The notes below the pieces were generated by a model. The model saw nothing but the letters and a program-made list of their open reading frames with translations. It was not told where the DNA came from and ran no database searches. From Reticulitermes lucifugus (lineage: Eukaryota > Arthropoda > Insecta > Blattodea > Rhinotermitidae), in NCBI GenBank assembly GCA_026260175.1, contig JAKCWW010000361.1, positions 43,921 to 107,920 of the forward strand: 64,000 bases of DNA, read 5' to 3'. Positions 1-11,649 of the stretch are shown here, in pieces. The translations under genes were made by a program, and so were the position numbers. Each line of letters begins with the position of its first letter. Position 1 is the stretch's first letter.

Positions 1-62
1 GACCTGTTAGCTTCTCAAGAAGGACTCTGCTCCATGGAGTTAGTTAGTTAGTTAGTTAGTAG
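1..62 (+). mobile_element. LINE 3' terminus (non-LTR retrotransposon tail)
   Basis: The window opens inside the last bases of a non-LTR retrotransposon. The motif CTCCATGGAGTTAGTTAG followed by a GTTA-type short tandem tail recurs at the 3' ends of the copies near 24205 (reverse), 54545 and 58990, so the tail is family-specific. The body lies outside the window. Confidence 0.6.
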
Positions 63-149
63 ATTGTACATAAATACAGGCTTCTCGTGAAAGCATGTTG
101 TTTCGTTCTTGGGTTGTAATATAAAGTCTGCAAGCTCCTTCGCATCGTC

Positions 150-235
150 AGTCACTATAATCTACACGGCGTCATATGCCATAAACCTTGAATTCTTGTC
201 ATCATGGCTGTGAGCACCTGAGATCTCCCATGGTT
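150..235 (+). repeat. Family B foldback repeat, single arm
   Basis: One arm of the foldback family described at 5205-5445. It contains the landmark order ACACGGCGTCAT, then a degenerate GAATTCTTGTCATC, then GCTGTGAGCACCT. The other arm is absent. Confidence 0.5.
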
Positions 236-934
236 GAAGTGCTCATTAAATATACTTGCAAATACGTATAATGCGTCAATAAATGGAGAATGTCGTGGGC
301 TTAATCGTATTGCAGATATTTACAGCATGTTGCAACTGTACACGAAACCACTCAAATGTTTTTGTTCGTCCTTGTATAGATTCCCCAGTTACAGTTCTCG
401 GATGGAATGACGGACAGGTATCGAGGTTAGAGCACTAATCACACAGCCTACTAAATGTACCTGCAGCTACCGCATGAATCGATGCATCGATACATTCCGT
501 TATTATTTGCGGCCGATTGGTTGGAACTCCTATTTCGTATGCGGAAGCACCAGATTTCGAATCAGGGATATTCGTAGTTCAAGAAACGAGACCACACTTC
601 CTTTACAATTCAATGCTTTTGCGATCTTGTATACCTGTTTTCTTCATTTTGAGTGTAACTAATTATACCACAATTGCGTCTGATTCGGTACAATTAATAT
701 GTGCTCTGTAGAGGGTGACACAAAGCGTCGAGATTGGGGGATTAGGACCCTGCGTTATAAACGGTAAAGTACGGCATAAGGATCTTATTATTGGTCCGTG
801 TGTCCATAGTGTCTGTTTGGAATGTGGCTGTAGCACAATAAAGTATGCCACGACCCCTTCCTCCCCAACTCCTTCCCGATTTTGAGTTTTACAATATGTC
901 TACTATTTTATGTGTTGCGTTTATGGTTATGAAT
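236..934. other. No gene recognised
   Basis: AT-rich unique-looking DNA. The short open frames on both strands here (about 60 codons) have no domain, codon signature or splice context that I can support. Confidence 0.5.
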
Positions 935-1055
935 CTTTGTGTCGCACACTGAGGAAAAACGCTGAATGTGTGACAACAGGATGCTGAAGGGAATATGTGG
1001 ACGTAAAGTGGAAGGAGTAAGAGGAGGGCGAAAACTATATAATGAGATACAAGGG
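935..1055 (+). mobile_element. LINE fragment, late ORF2
   Basis: The forward reading gives a degenerate match to the tail of the LINE reverse-transcriptase ORF, around the landmark 'ENR.LR.IFG.KR.E..G.WR.LHNEEL'. Visible here are RMLKGICGRKVEG and GGRKLYNEI. It ends at the start of a SINE on the opposite strand, so the SINE landed in or beside it. Confidence 0.55.
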
Positions 1056-1057
1056 TA

Positions 1058-1303
1058 AAAACGGCAGAGGTATAGCTCCCCTCGTTCTTAGTCTCGGCAC
1101 TAGATGGAGCTGAATGGTTAACTTCACGCGTCGGCCGCTTTATCCCCGGGAAAGTATTCCGGTACCCTCTGACTAGGAAAGCGGGTGGGCCCCAGACCCG
1201 GTCTGGACGTTCTGGAGAATAGAAAAATCTTTTACATCTACCGGGATTCGAAACCCGGACCGTGCAGCCCGTCTAATAGTCGCTATACCAACTAATGAGG
1301 ACC
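1058..1303 (-). mobile_element. tRNA-derived SINE (family S), near full length
   Basis: Read on the minus strand it begins with a tRNA-like head: a degenerate A box, then the B box GGTTTCGAATCCCGG with its paired T-stem. The family body follows, with CCAGACCGG, GGGCCCACC, GTACCGGAATAC and GGCCGAC as landmarks. It ends in the conserved GAGCTATACCTC motif. It is one of about 22 copies in the window. Confidence 0.8.
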
Positions 1304-1684
1304 TTCATAATTTATCCTTCCCAGAAAAATTTATTTGGTTGATTATTTTAATGCGAATAACATTGCTTGGGAATGTAGCACGCGTGTGAGGGATCCGAAA
1401 TGTGTCCATAATTTTAATTGGAAACCTGAAAAGAAGAGATCTCTTGGAACATGTGCGCGTAGATAGGTGGATAATATTAAAATGAACCTTAAAGGAACAG
1501 AATGGAAGTTTTAGAATGGATTCATTTGTCTCCGAGGAGGGAATAGTGGCGGGCTGTTGTAAAAAGATAATAAACTTTTGGGTTATATAAGCACAGGGAA
1601 AGTCTTAACTAGCTGATTACTCTTAGGTTCTCAATAACGTATGTGCTCCACGGAGTTAGATCTTCCTACCTCGCACGTTTTAAG

Positions 1685-1830
1685 ATTCTCACGACGTCGT
1701 TGATGGAGATTCAAACCTTAGACCATGTGGACAAACTTCAGGCGGCATGATGCTGCGAAACGTCGATAGCTATTTGTCAGTTTACACAGCGTACGAACAC
1801 AGGACACTTGAATCATCATCCTTAACTTCC
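1685..1830. repeat. Family B foldback repeat, compact copy
   Basis: Both arms are present with a short centre. The left arm reads GATTCTCACGACGTCGTTGATG. The right arm carries CGAAACGTCGATAGCTATTT and then a degenerate TTGAATCATCATCC. The arms are approximate inverted copies. Confidence 0.55.
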
Positions 1831-2849
1831 ATCCATTCTATGCCGCAAATCTCCGTAGCTCATGGCGTTGCTAAACCACCCAAGTAACACTCAAGAATCA
1901 ACCAAACAGTCCCTGTAACCCAAACAATTCTGGTAATCTGTCTTCCTCTCCGTCCCTCTCTCCAGCCTTGTAGCGACAGTCCTCACAGAACCCCCGATTT
2001 CCCTCTACCTCTTCTCTTGTGTTTATCCTCCACTTCTAATCCCCATGTTCCTCATACCGTTCTCAGCACTTCAACCATCTAATCCTTCGTCTTCCTACTT
2101 TCCGTCTTCCACGAGGGTTAGGACCAGTTCACACAAACCTGCAATGTTCCGTTCCGTCGGCAATCGGTTAGAATTTCCTTGCGTTCACAGCAGCGGAGAC
2201 AGACGGAACTGACAAGTGACGCTGACACTTTGTTAATGTGAAAAACTCCTTTTAATTACGTATGAGAAATTGTTACTGAACGGCGACGTTTCGTGAGGGA
2301 CACTGTGAATTGACCGTTATCCGTTGTTGGTACTATGACAGCAGCAAAAGTGACACAACTGGCCATTCTAGATTCGCTAGCGGTTTCAAGGAAGGCAGAT
2401 TTAAATTAGTGTGGCGGTAGGCACACAGAGAACGTCGATGTCACTCATTCTTGTTGGCAATTCTCCAAAAGGTACACTCCCAATCAGGCTAAAGCAATTA
2501 GAGCCAGTCATCGGGGTCCTGGACAAAAGGTCGCTGGGAACAAAACACTAATCTCTTGAGACCCACGACCGGACACGCGCGCACGCACACACACACACAC
2601 AATGACACTGTTAACACGAGATCAGTATAAATCTGATAAAAGTTAGAAATGCCGCATGATTTGGCATTCTATACCATTCGCTTGAACTTTCTCGTTTTTT
2701 TGCATTGTATTTTAATATTTAATGTCACTCATTACAGAAAGACCTCGGAAGGTGATAGAGCACGATTACACTAATTCACTCTATGTAGCAGTGACAAGCT
2801 GATAGTCAACTACTCAATCGAATTCTCCATATTGTAAGGAAACAGATAT
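1831..2849. other. No gene; short repeats
   Basis: Contains a pyrimidine-rich stretch at about 1930-2105, a degenerate repeat beginning GTTCACACAAACCTGC near 2130 that resembles the GTTCACAC units at 61961-62290, and an AC dinucleotide run at 2583-2602. No coding evidence. Confidence 0.45.
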
Positions 2850-3165
2850 TTTATTACCGCGTTCACACGGTGCTGAGCCAGATAAATTCAGTCCACACCC
2901 TGATATTCCTTTCCATTTATGAACAGTTTTAATATTATCCCCACGTATACCTAGCTCTTCCAGTTTATTTTCTCTTCTTTTCAGACCGTTCGACTCGAAT
3001 TTTGTATTAATTTCTCTTCTCGCTACATGCTGAGCCCACCTCCTCCTCCTTAATTTTGAAGCTCTTCCTTATGCAATTTTCTGCAGCCTCCTTCTTCTGC
3101 CTCCCACTTAAATCCAAATCTTGCCCTCAGCAGTCTGTTCTCAAACACCATCAATCCACCAATAC
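2850..3165 (-). mobile_element. LINE fragment, C-terminal end of ORF2
   Basis: On the minus strand the LINE C-terminal order is recoverable: NRLLRARFGFKWEAEEGG, KLHKEEL, RRRWAQHVARR, then the GGATAATATTAAAA segment and the stretch ending in the conserved CCGCGTTC tail. Several frame breaks mark it as an old copy. Confidence 0.6.
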
Positions 3166-3344
3166 TTCTTTCTCAAGAGGAGAGGCCACAAAGTAAAATT
3201 GTAGTTGTCTGTATTCTAACCTTTAATTTTCCACACAGGAAATCAGAAAACAAATTATGCTGAACGTAATCGCAGAAAGCATTTTTCGAATTTAATGTGC
3301 TCTTCATCTATTCGCGAATGTAAAATGTGTTACCTTCGGCGCTT

Positions 3345-3545
3345 AATAGGATAGATTGAAGATTAAAGTCTGCTGGGACTTTACACCTTATCGACTGTTA
3401 AAGAGTTACACTCTTCTGGGACTGCTTGACCGTAAAGATAAGGCACTACATTCCTTCGAAACGTCGGTAACTATTTACAGTCGATTTGCCGTAACACCCC
3501 GAAGATCTCGATCTTCAGCAACACCGCTGTGAGAACCTCAAACCT
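3345..3545. repeat. Family B foldback repeat
   Basis: The left arm starts TGAAGATTAAAGTCTGCTGG. The right arm carries CGAAACGTCGGTAACTATTT followed by GATCTTCAGCAACACCGC. The arms are inverted relative to each other, as in other copies. Confidence 0.65.
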
Positions 3546-5204
3546 TCCATAGGGCTGCTTGTACTTCAGTACAATTCAAAAGGACATTTTAAAAGACCAA
3601 TATTTATATAACGATTTATTTTTTAATTCTCGTGGCGATTTATAAATTTGTGTTTATGAAAGGAAACATTTTATGAAACGGAAAGTTAGTCGAACTAACA
3701 AAAAACACAGTAACAGAGTATACTTAAACGGCTACTGACGCCGGAACGTAACATAACACAACCATCTTGCCGATACAGAAGACAAATGGATGTCTTCTTG
3801 GATGTAAGGTCATATAGTCCTGCAGATATGTATGTACTTAGGGCTCCGAGGAAACTGTTGTCCTTACCTTCGCGATAGAATAGTAACGCCAAAGACGAAA
3901 CCAGGTTCTTCCGAAACTTCTGTACATATTTACCAAATTATAAACTCACTTCTCAGAAGACATTAATTTTCACGCTGTCTGTTTACGAATTTCCGAATTC
4001 CTGTGATAGCAACAGAAATTCTTGACTAAATTTGGGAAGTAAAGAAAGTGAGAAACATTTTATGTTGCCGAAATGTGGACGGCCCAAGCCGTACTCCCTA
4101 GATAACTACATCAACAAATCTTGTTTTTCAGTGCTAATAATATTTTTGTAAATTTGAGTGCAGTCTTCTAGATTTTTAGTGCCATGGATTAGCATGAAAC
4201 ACAAATTCTGGACTGAAATACTCTGCTGTTTAAAGAGCTGTAAAAGTGGCGCATAGGGATATAAAAAGGGCATCTCTTTTCTCCCATCCCGATAGAGAAT
4301 TCCACTTTGCATTTAGATGAAGATTAAAGGAAAAGGCAAAGTAGCTCAATATAAGCTGCTTCATTCTCAACGTGGGACTAAAGTCAAGGTAATGGATCAC
4401 CGAAGCGCCAGTGTCACAGTTCTATTCCCAAGTTGCTTTAGCTTCTTCAAAGAAGCCATAAATTTTAATTTTTATGTTTGGGTTGCATTCGAGTTGATAA
4501 AATAAATGTGTAAGTAAAAATGCGTAATGTGTAATATTATAAATATTGTGTGAATATTATGTAGCTAGATTGCCTATGCAAACAGATCAACACTGCAATT
4601 TGGGGAAAGATTTTTCGCCTAATCTGATTTCTTTCAAAAATAGTAATAAGAAAAACTTATGCTTTTGAAATCACCATGATTACAGTGTCCCGCATTTCAA
4701 CTTTTGAACGCACCATGATATAAGTATGTGAGTGCATGTGTCGCATTTCAATCTTTGAACTGTTTCCCGAATTTTCACTAAACTTGGTATGGATATTATG
4801 TCATTGCAGGACACCTTAGGTACGTACATTTTAATTTTACAATCAATAATAACAACATGGCAGGCGAGTGAAGTGGAGACGAAAGCGACACCAGCGCCAA
4901 ATACTTTCTGAACCTAAAATGATATATATGGTAATATGTCTCGCAAAATATGCAAATTAAGGTAATAGGCCTATATCTTAGACTAAAACAACATTATGTT
5001 AGCCATATGAAAGTTTCTTTACCTTTCTGTTTTATGTTGGTAACTAACAAAGTTACGCATGTAAAATTTGGTGCGGAGATGGATCGTAAATATTATATAT
5101 AAAATATTCGTTTTTTGTAGAATAACAGTACGACTCATGGAGTCGATATGAAATGCCTACAGATTTGACACCTTCACAGTAACAAGTTGCGAAGTCGAGT
5201 GTCT
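3546..5204. other. No gene recognised
   Basis: AT-rich sequence. Two short passages near 4675-4800 share a CGCATTTCAA motif and end in TTCACTAAACTTGGTATGGA, a phrase typical of transposon untranslated tails, but no element could be delimited. Confidence 0.4.
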
Positions 5205-5445
5205 CACTGCAACGTTGATGAAGATTAAAAGTCTTCTGGAATGTTAATCTGTGTCGTTGGGTAAATAGCTCTCGACGTTTCGGAAGGGCGCACGACGTAC
5301 TGCTTTAATCTTCGCGATGAAGCCGTTATCTTCTTGGACTACTTTATTCTGGGGATGGAGACACTACTCTCCTCCGAAACGTTGATGATAATTTACAAGT
5401 CGACGATGTGTAACATCTCAGAAGACTTGAACTTTCAACATCAAG
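5205..5445. repeat. Family B foldback repeat, best-preserved long arms
   Basis: Two arms of about 75 bp in inverted orientation. The left arm contains AAAGTCTTCTGGAATGTTAA, TGTGTCGTTGGGTAAATAG and CGACGTTTCGGAAGG. The reverse complement of the right arm contains CAAGTCTTCTGAGATGTTAC, ATCGTCGACTTGTAAATTA and CAACGTTTCGGAGGA. The spacer is about 90 bp and has no coding capacity, which is a MITE or foldback architecture. Confidence 0.75.
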
Positions 5446-5471
5446 TCTGCAAAATAATAACTACGATGATG

Positions 5472-5476
<5 letters not shown>

Positions 5477-5521
<45 letters not shown>
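5477..5521. repeat. (TAA)n microsatellite
   Basis: About 14 perfect ATA/TAA units. The reverse-strand poly-leucine open frame across it is an artefact of the repeat. Confidence 0.95.
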
Positions 5522-6375
5522 TGAAAGTAGAAAAATGTGCAACCGGAAAGTAGGCTTTACGTGTTGAACTCTGAACTTCTTTTTGTTCGGTGTGGTTACT
5601 CCCATTTAAAGTCTGTAGATCTTCGGACATGAGCTTCATTACCGTGGCTACTACGAAAACGTGAAAGATGCTGTTCTGTGTTATAAGGTGTGGGTCCTCT
5701 ATTAGATGTAGAAGGTCATGCATTCTTATTTTCCCTTGTCAGACGATAATTTATATCTCTGTATTTTCTGTATCATTTCAGCATTGCTCCATAATCATTT
5801 ATCATTTCTCGCTTTCATATGTAGAAAAGAAATCAAATGTTCCAGACGTTAATGAGTATAATCCCGCTTTTCACAACAGCACTTCTGTACCTTATACTCA
5901 AAGAGCAGAGCGTGTACTGAATCAACATGTAGCTGAATGGCTGATTAGTGGTTATAACAGTAGGCTACTGTCCCAGTACTTTCTTCGTACGGATGAAATT
6001 TTGTGGTCTGGATCCTAACCCATGCATGTAACAGCAAAGTTAGAGATAGTATGAATCCTTACGAAGGCACCAGTTATCTTGACTGAAGTTTTTTCGTGGT
6101 TGTTTTCAGTCCTTCCAGATACATGCCGCGGTATTACCACGAACAGGCCACGACTGAGTCTTTCCAAACCCTTCCAATGTCCCTTTACTTCTCACTCTTT
6201 ATACATCCTATAGTGACCACGCCGTTAAAAATAACCACACAAAGTACTCAACAAAATTAACAATTAATAAACTGGTTGTTTTGTAGCCTTTTTCCCTATC
6301 ATTACCAGTTTCTGAGAAAAAATTTGTTAGGGGCGAACGTATCAATACTGTGAATTATGTATACAGATTACCAAA
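5522..6375. other. No gene recognised
   Basis: An open frame of 116 codons spans 5668-6018 but shows no domain, and its composition is like the surrounding DNA. I see no splice or promoter evidence. Confidence 0.45.
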
Positions 6376-6590
6376 TAACTAAGTGACTGACTGACTTACT
6401 GATTATTGACTAAATGACTGATTCAGTGACTCACTAAGTGACTGACTTACTGACTTACTATTGACTAAATGACTGATTCAATGACTCACTGAGTGACTGA
6501 CCGACTGATTGACTGACTCACTGTTTGGCTGAATGACTGCCTGAATAAATGATTCACTCAGTGACTGACTGACAAACCGAATGACTCCAT
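6376..6590. repeat. TGAC/TGAT-rich minisatellite
   Basis: Degenerate tandem repeat built on TGACTGAC, TGACTTAC and TGACTCAC blocks. A larger period of about 80 bp is visible: TTGACTAAATGACTGATTCA recurs once with minor change. Confidence 0.85.
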
Positions 6591-9500
6591 GTACCAGAGC
6601 CCTTCTAGAGAAGCTAATTTGTCATAGATAACCCACGCATTTATTAATTACATTCTTTTTTCCCACTGCCTATATAAATCAATAAAAGACAGCCTTTGAC
6701 GCGTTCTCTTTTATTGATTACCTGCTGCATGTTTCTTGCCTTGTTCCATCATGCTTGCAAGAAAGGCGGCTAGACGCCATTTTCATAAGGAAGAGCTGCA
6801 ACACGTAGTCGTAAGGGCCCAGCAGGGTTATCCAGACATCCAGAGATCCACCTCTCATTTACAGCTGCGCACCACAATTCTTCATAAAATATGTACTCAA
6901 ACTCGGATTAAATCAAATTAAATGCGTGCAATCCAATTTGGGTTATGTTTTCAAAGCCAGTTTGTAACACTGACAATTATACACAACACACTTATTTTTC
7001 TCGCTTGCTTACGTCAACCTTAATTATATTACCGGTTTTTGTTCAGCTCATTGACTTTCGTGACTGTAATTAAGGTTCAAGAACGCTTGAGTATATCTAA
7101 AGGTAAATAATGTAAAACCAATGTGAGACGTCAAATTGAACATATGTCCTCACAGCAAGTGGTTGGTAACAATAATTAACTTAATGATAAGTTGCAAGTT
7201 TGCAGTACGGCCAGTTCTTTACATGCAGTGGCTGAAATTTACTCAACGTAGCCCTATATTAAAAAGTAGATGGAGCATAGTTGTTGCGCAAGGGCATGAG
7301 ACTCTATCTCTCAACCTATAGAAAAATATAGGTAGAGGATATTCAATAAAACAGCATGATAGTACACCAGAGGATTCACTAATCCTTTATTTGGTTTTTC
7401 TTTACCAGAACATTTCTAACGGTTTTCGGTCTGTAACAAACCACCTTCAGGGAAACATGTGATTACAACATTGGAGAATACTGGAGGCTTTAATATTTGT
7501 AAAATGCTTTTGTTAAAATCACACGGCACGTACCAAATACTGTAAGTAAAATTAAATTATTTTTTCTGGAATCTGTATCATAGCTCATGACGGATATAAG
7601 GTGTGTGGAGAATCATGAGATAATTGAATACAACCGGACCAGTGTGCTAGTTACAATCAATGCGTTAATTTTGATTTCAGGCTTCCGTCGCGATGTTGAT
7701 GAAATCTGTGGTCGTCTGGGTAATTTAATGTATTTTTATTCGGTTTGACAGTGGTGGTCTTCCCGAATCCATTGTTGTAATTATGATGGTCAGAAGGAGT
7801 GTTGTTTATGCTGAGACGCTCATGCTCTTGGTTACTTACGGTTGTTGTACGCTTTGTGATATATATGTGTAAGTTAATGTATACTAATTATTATTTAATT
7901 TTATCCTTATTTATTTATTCTTATACTATTTTTTAGCTTCAACATCCCTTGTGTTGCACAAGTTACAAAATACAAAAGTAATTGTTTTGTATTCTTATAC
8001 TATATGTATGGATAAATTGATCAGAATTAAGCTGATGTTTAAATGCGAAAAATGTCAAACGTGCTGTGGTATAAAACCAAAGTTGAACAACTAGCATTAA
8101 TTAAGCTAAGTTACATCAATCGTGGAAATTGAGAATAGATGTCTGTAGGTATATATGTGCAAATGCATGCAGCTGTCTAATTCAGTCGTGTTCTCCAATA
8201 AAATAAATATCTGAAGGTATGTTGCAATGGGGATATAAAGCGGTAATTTGAAAAACTGTATTTTTAGATCTTAGAATGGAACATCCAATTCCGTTAGGTA
8301 CACTTGTAAATGAATATTACAGTCAACACAACAAAAGAGACGTAGTGTCAGTAATATCGGTAGCCACATGTTTCAACTCGGTAAAAGAGCCATCATGAGG
8401 CCTGTATACAAAATACCACACAGAGGAATTCAAAATATCAGAAATTTTTTAATATATTGACATCTCTGTCTTTTCTTCCACTGTAAGTACACAGAATAAT
8501 TATTGCGCTGCATACTGAGATTTCATAAGCGTTACATGTACGGATGATAAAATAGATTAAAATATCCCAATATTGATAGTTACACTGTTATGTAGCTATA
8601 AGTCGAATTAAGTTTAAAACATATAATATAAAATTATTACACAGGGTAACAACTTTTTAAGTGACTCAATATCCTATATCTTCTATTGTTGAGAGAGTAT
8701 TGTGTGCTGTTAAAAGGCATAAGGAAGGTAGCTTGTTGTGTTCTGTTCTGTTCTCGTGATTGGAATTTGTCGTATAATCAAGATCTTTCTAAAGTTCCGT
8801 TTGTCCCAATCGCGTGGATGAGATCTTATAATATAGAACATGCAAATTGTCATATTTGCGTGCCCAGCTTCCTGGTTGCGGACTGACTGGAGACGCAGTA
8901 TATATTTGTTCATGTCTGTTTAGGTATATGAATTTAGATTCTACTACTTTTCGTGCGTATGGAATATGTTTACATATCTTATGAAGTGATCTTATTTTGT
9001 TAAGCAGGGGTTATTTTATCGTCTGGTGAGGAATGACAGTGTTTTGTTGTAAGTTTTCACATGCTCAAAAATGAACTCGCTTAAAACAGAGAGGGTGATT
9101 GAGAGTGGGGTGATAGCGGAGATATTTGTGCCTCAGCGTGCTAAGGCGTGTATTTTGACCTGAAAGGGAAAGTGACCGATGTAAGCTTGTCAAGGACTCG
9201 GCCCCACGGATTTACTTATAAAACCTGTATAATATAAATGTTGCTTTTCAATATTTCTCTTCGTCGTTTAAACCGTCGTAGTTTTCATCCCGTCAAACAA
9301 AGTGGCCACTACCTGCATCACCTGCTTTAATAATTTAAACCTCTGCATGTTGTAGACATTGTATTTATTAGTTTGGTATAATTCTCAGCAAAGAGCATTA
9401 ACCGATTTTTCGGCTGTATTTTCTGTAAGGCAGAAACTGAAGGTATATTAGGCTTCAGATTATCAAGGAGAAACTGAAATTTTCCACTTGTGGTATATGT

Positions 9501-9604
9501 GCAGGACACATCAACTTACAAGAGCATCCCCCTGCATCTTAGGCAACTTGTCTTCCGTGGTTGAGTTCTGTTAAAGAAGAGTGATTTATGCTTGTACTTG
9601 TATC
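6591..9604. other. No gene recognised; two regulatory-like repeat tails
   Basis: Mostly AT-rich. Near 7400-7470 (TTTCGGTCTGTAACAAACCA then CCTTCAGGG) and 8365-8402 (CATGTTTCAACTCGG then GCCATCATGAGGCCTG) are short motifs of the kind found at the ends of dispersed arthropod elements. Neither could be tied to an element body. Confidence 0.35.
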
Positions 9605-9745
9605 TTTGTGGTTTTAAGTCGCTTACAGCACACAGTCCTACAACATGCTTATAAAGCACAGTGGTTACTACATGTCATATGCTTCAATATTAAAAGCCGT
9701 ACGTTCTGCCCACAGAGTGTACTTTTGTGTTTCGTGCGTTTTCTC
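9605..9745 (-). repeat. Family A dispersed repeat
   Basis: Reverse-orientation copy. AAGCACAGTGGTTACTACAT is followed by TTCTGCCCACAGAGTGTACT and GTGTTTCGT, the reverse of the family landmarks ACGAAACAC, CACTGTGTGGGCAAAATGCA and GTTACCACTGTGCTTTA. Confidence 0.65.
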
Positions 9746-9759
9746 ACTCGGACTCTTGA

Positions 9760-9885
9760 CCCGTGAAGATGGGACCAACACGTCCCGAAACGTCGGTAAA
9801 CAATTACCACATGACGCAGCGTAATATCCCAGAAGAGCGCAGATCTCGTCAACATCGCGGCAGAAGCCTTATATCAAGATTACCG
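9760..9885 (+). repeat. Family B foldback repeat, right part
   Basis: GAAGATGGGACCAACACGTC is followed by CCGAAACGTCGGTAAACAAT, a degenerate ACGCAGCGTAATATCCCAGAA and ATCTCGTCAACATCGCGGC. It lies next to a family A copy. Confidence 0.6.
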
Positions 9886-10149
9886 TAGTTCCCTAAAGGA
9901 CGTTAACCGAGTGGTTCTTGTCATGGAGACGCAATGCTTTATCTGTGAAGTAAGAAGAAAATATTTAGATACATTTTAGGCCTCTGATCACACTGATCAC
10001 AGAGCCAGTGGTCGGTTGTTTGGTTGACTGAGTTTTTCTGGCTGATACAACAGAAATCATAAATACAGTTTTTATGCACGTGAAAATCTGATTGTCGGTA
10101 AGGTATTTATTGTTGTTGATGTTTTTAAAGCCAACACATCTCATTCAGA

Positions 10150-10384
10150 GTAGCGCTAAGTTTACACGACCGTGGCTCGATCTCCCGCCAGGTCAAGAAA
10201 AGTTTCTTTATCGAAGACCCCCGACCGTCTACGGGGCTCACCCAGTCTCCTATGCAATGCGTACCGGGGAATTTTGCACCGGGGAAAAAGGGACTGTGCA
10301 TGAATCTTACCAATCACCACCGTCTAATGCCGAGATTAAGAGAGTGTGGAGATACAATTAAACTGCTTCCTACGCCTTCATATT
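10150..10384 (+). mobile_element. tRNA-derived SINE (family S), first of a tandem pair
   Basis: A box-poor head with B box-like GGCTCGATCTCCCGCCAGG, then the family body: GGGGCTCACCCAGTCTCCTA, GTACCGGGG, and a degraded body to the ACGCCTTCAT end motif. It abuts a second copy in the same orientation. Confidence 0.65.
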
Positions 10385-10622
10385 GCGGTACTTAAGGATC
10401 GAATCCCGATGGAGGCAAGATTATCCGCAAGCTACCTGACCGGCCTTGGGGCCCATCCAGCCTCCTGTAAAATGGGTACCGGCTGTTCTTCCGGGAGGTA
10501 AAGTGGCCGGGGCGTGGCGTTGATGATCCACCCCCACATAGCGCGGAGGTTAAAGAAAGAGTAGATCTCTACCTCTACTCCCTCTCTGGACCTTCATGGC
10601 CTATTCTAGGGTGAACTTTACC
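10385..10622 (+). mobile_element. tRNA-derived SINE (family S), second of a tandem pair
   Basis: B box GGATCGAATCCCGATGG, then GGGGCCCATCCAGCCTCC, GGGTACCGGCTGTTCTTCC, GTGGCCGGGGCGTGG, and the end motif CCTTCATGGCCTATT. Its tail AGGGTGAACTTTACCTTT runs directly into an ATT microsatellite, the likely 3' tail of this subfamily. The copy at 43712-43905 has the same AGGGTGAACTTCACATTT tail. Confidence 0.75.
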
Positions 10623-10650
10623 TTTATTATTATTATTATTATTATTATTA
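10623..10650. repeat. (ATT)n microsatellite at a SINE 3' end
   Basis: Nine ATT units directly after the SINE tail. Confidence 0.9.
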
Positions 10651-11538
10651 TATTTAACGTCTTTATCGTGTTGTTAGTTTCGAATTGTAGGATGTTATTG
10701 GGTTATACATTGGAAACTCTCTGAAATATGGCGGTATTAGCCGGATTTGAGGAAAAATCGCTTAATTTGCCTGCATGAACAAAAGCGCATAATTTGCCTG
10801 CATGAACTGAGTAAAACCATGAAATTGTTTTTTCTAAATATGCTGAAGTGACTGTTCTATTTTAATACTGATTTTTATGGAGGAACACGTGGGTACTGAA
10901 ATACTATTCTCAAGTCTGACCACATATACATCTTTTTCTCTGCCTGATAGCTCCGAGTGCATGTAGCTGCGTGCCCGAGATGAACTGCTCGTTGTAGTCA
11001 CTGTGCAATTTCAGATGTTAGGAAACCCACGCTGTGTAGACTAACATCTTTATCCAGAGTAAGTGTAGACACATGCAAGGAAAATAGATTTCATTAAAAG
11101 AAGGGAATACGACATTGTATTTAATTATGATTTATTTATTAATTCCTGTAGTGCAGAATATAGAGCGTAGAACGGTATGATGAATAAAAACGTATGTGGA
11201 AAAAACCTGCCCTAGCCCACTTTGAAGTCTGTGCATGTGCCAGAGTACTGATGAAACCTCATGAATATCCTCCGGCGCAGTAGCCGGCTTTAAGGCCGAT
11301 ACTTTACAATTGGCACTGCTCACTCAGCTGCGATGTTAAGTTAAAACACAATACACTAGTCGGATGCTTTATGTGACACTATATTAGGAGGTAAGTGAGT
11401 TGAATATCTGAGAATGTTAAGCTTATTACAAGTAAGTCAAAATGGAAATGTGAAAGAGTAAAAATTGCAGAATGATTTATCATTTTATCATGTGTTTTGT
11501 AATAACCCTCCTGGTTGAACACACACATTACTTACTCT
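10651..11538. other. No gene recognised
   Basis: Contains the direct duplication AATTTGCCTGCATGAAC (10763 and 10792). No coding, RNA or mobile element signal otherwise. Confidence 0.45.
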
Positions 11539-11649
11539 AGGATATAAAAGAGATTCAGTCAATCATAACAAATACGTTTAATTCAAATCAGCATATATTT
11601 AGTTCAAGTCAGCTCCATGTTTCAACCATATGTGGTCACAATCAAGCTG
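11539..11649 (+). repeat. Dispersed repeat E, inverted partner of 18894-19004
   Basis: 111 bp that align without gaps to the reverse complement of 18894-19004 with about 13 mismatches (about 88% identity). The core is TCAGCATATATTTAG and GTCAGCTCCATGTTT. The two copies face each other across 7.2 kb and bracket the nested transposon at 13882-18425. Confidence 0.8.

Noticed and set aside
5418-5723. 101-codon open frame with a poly-leucine run
   Set aside because: It is produced by the (TAA)n microsatellite read in reverse.
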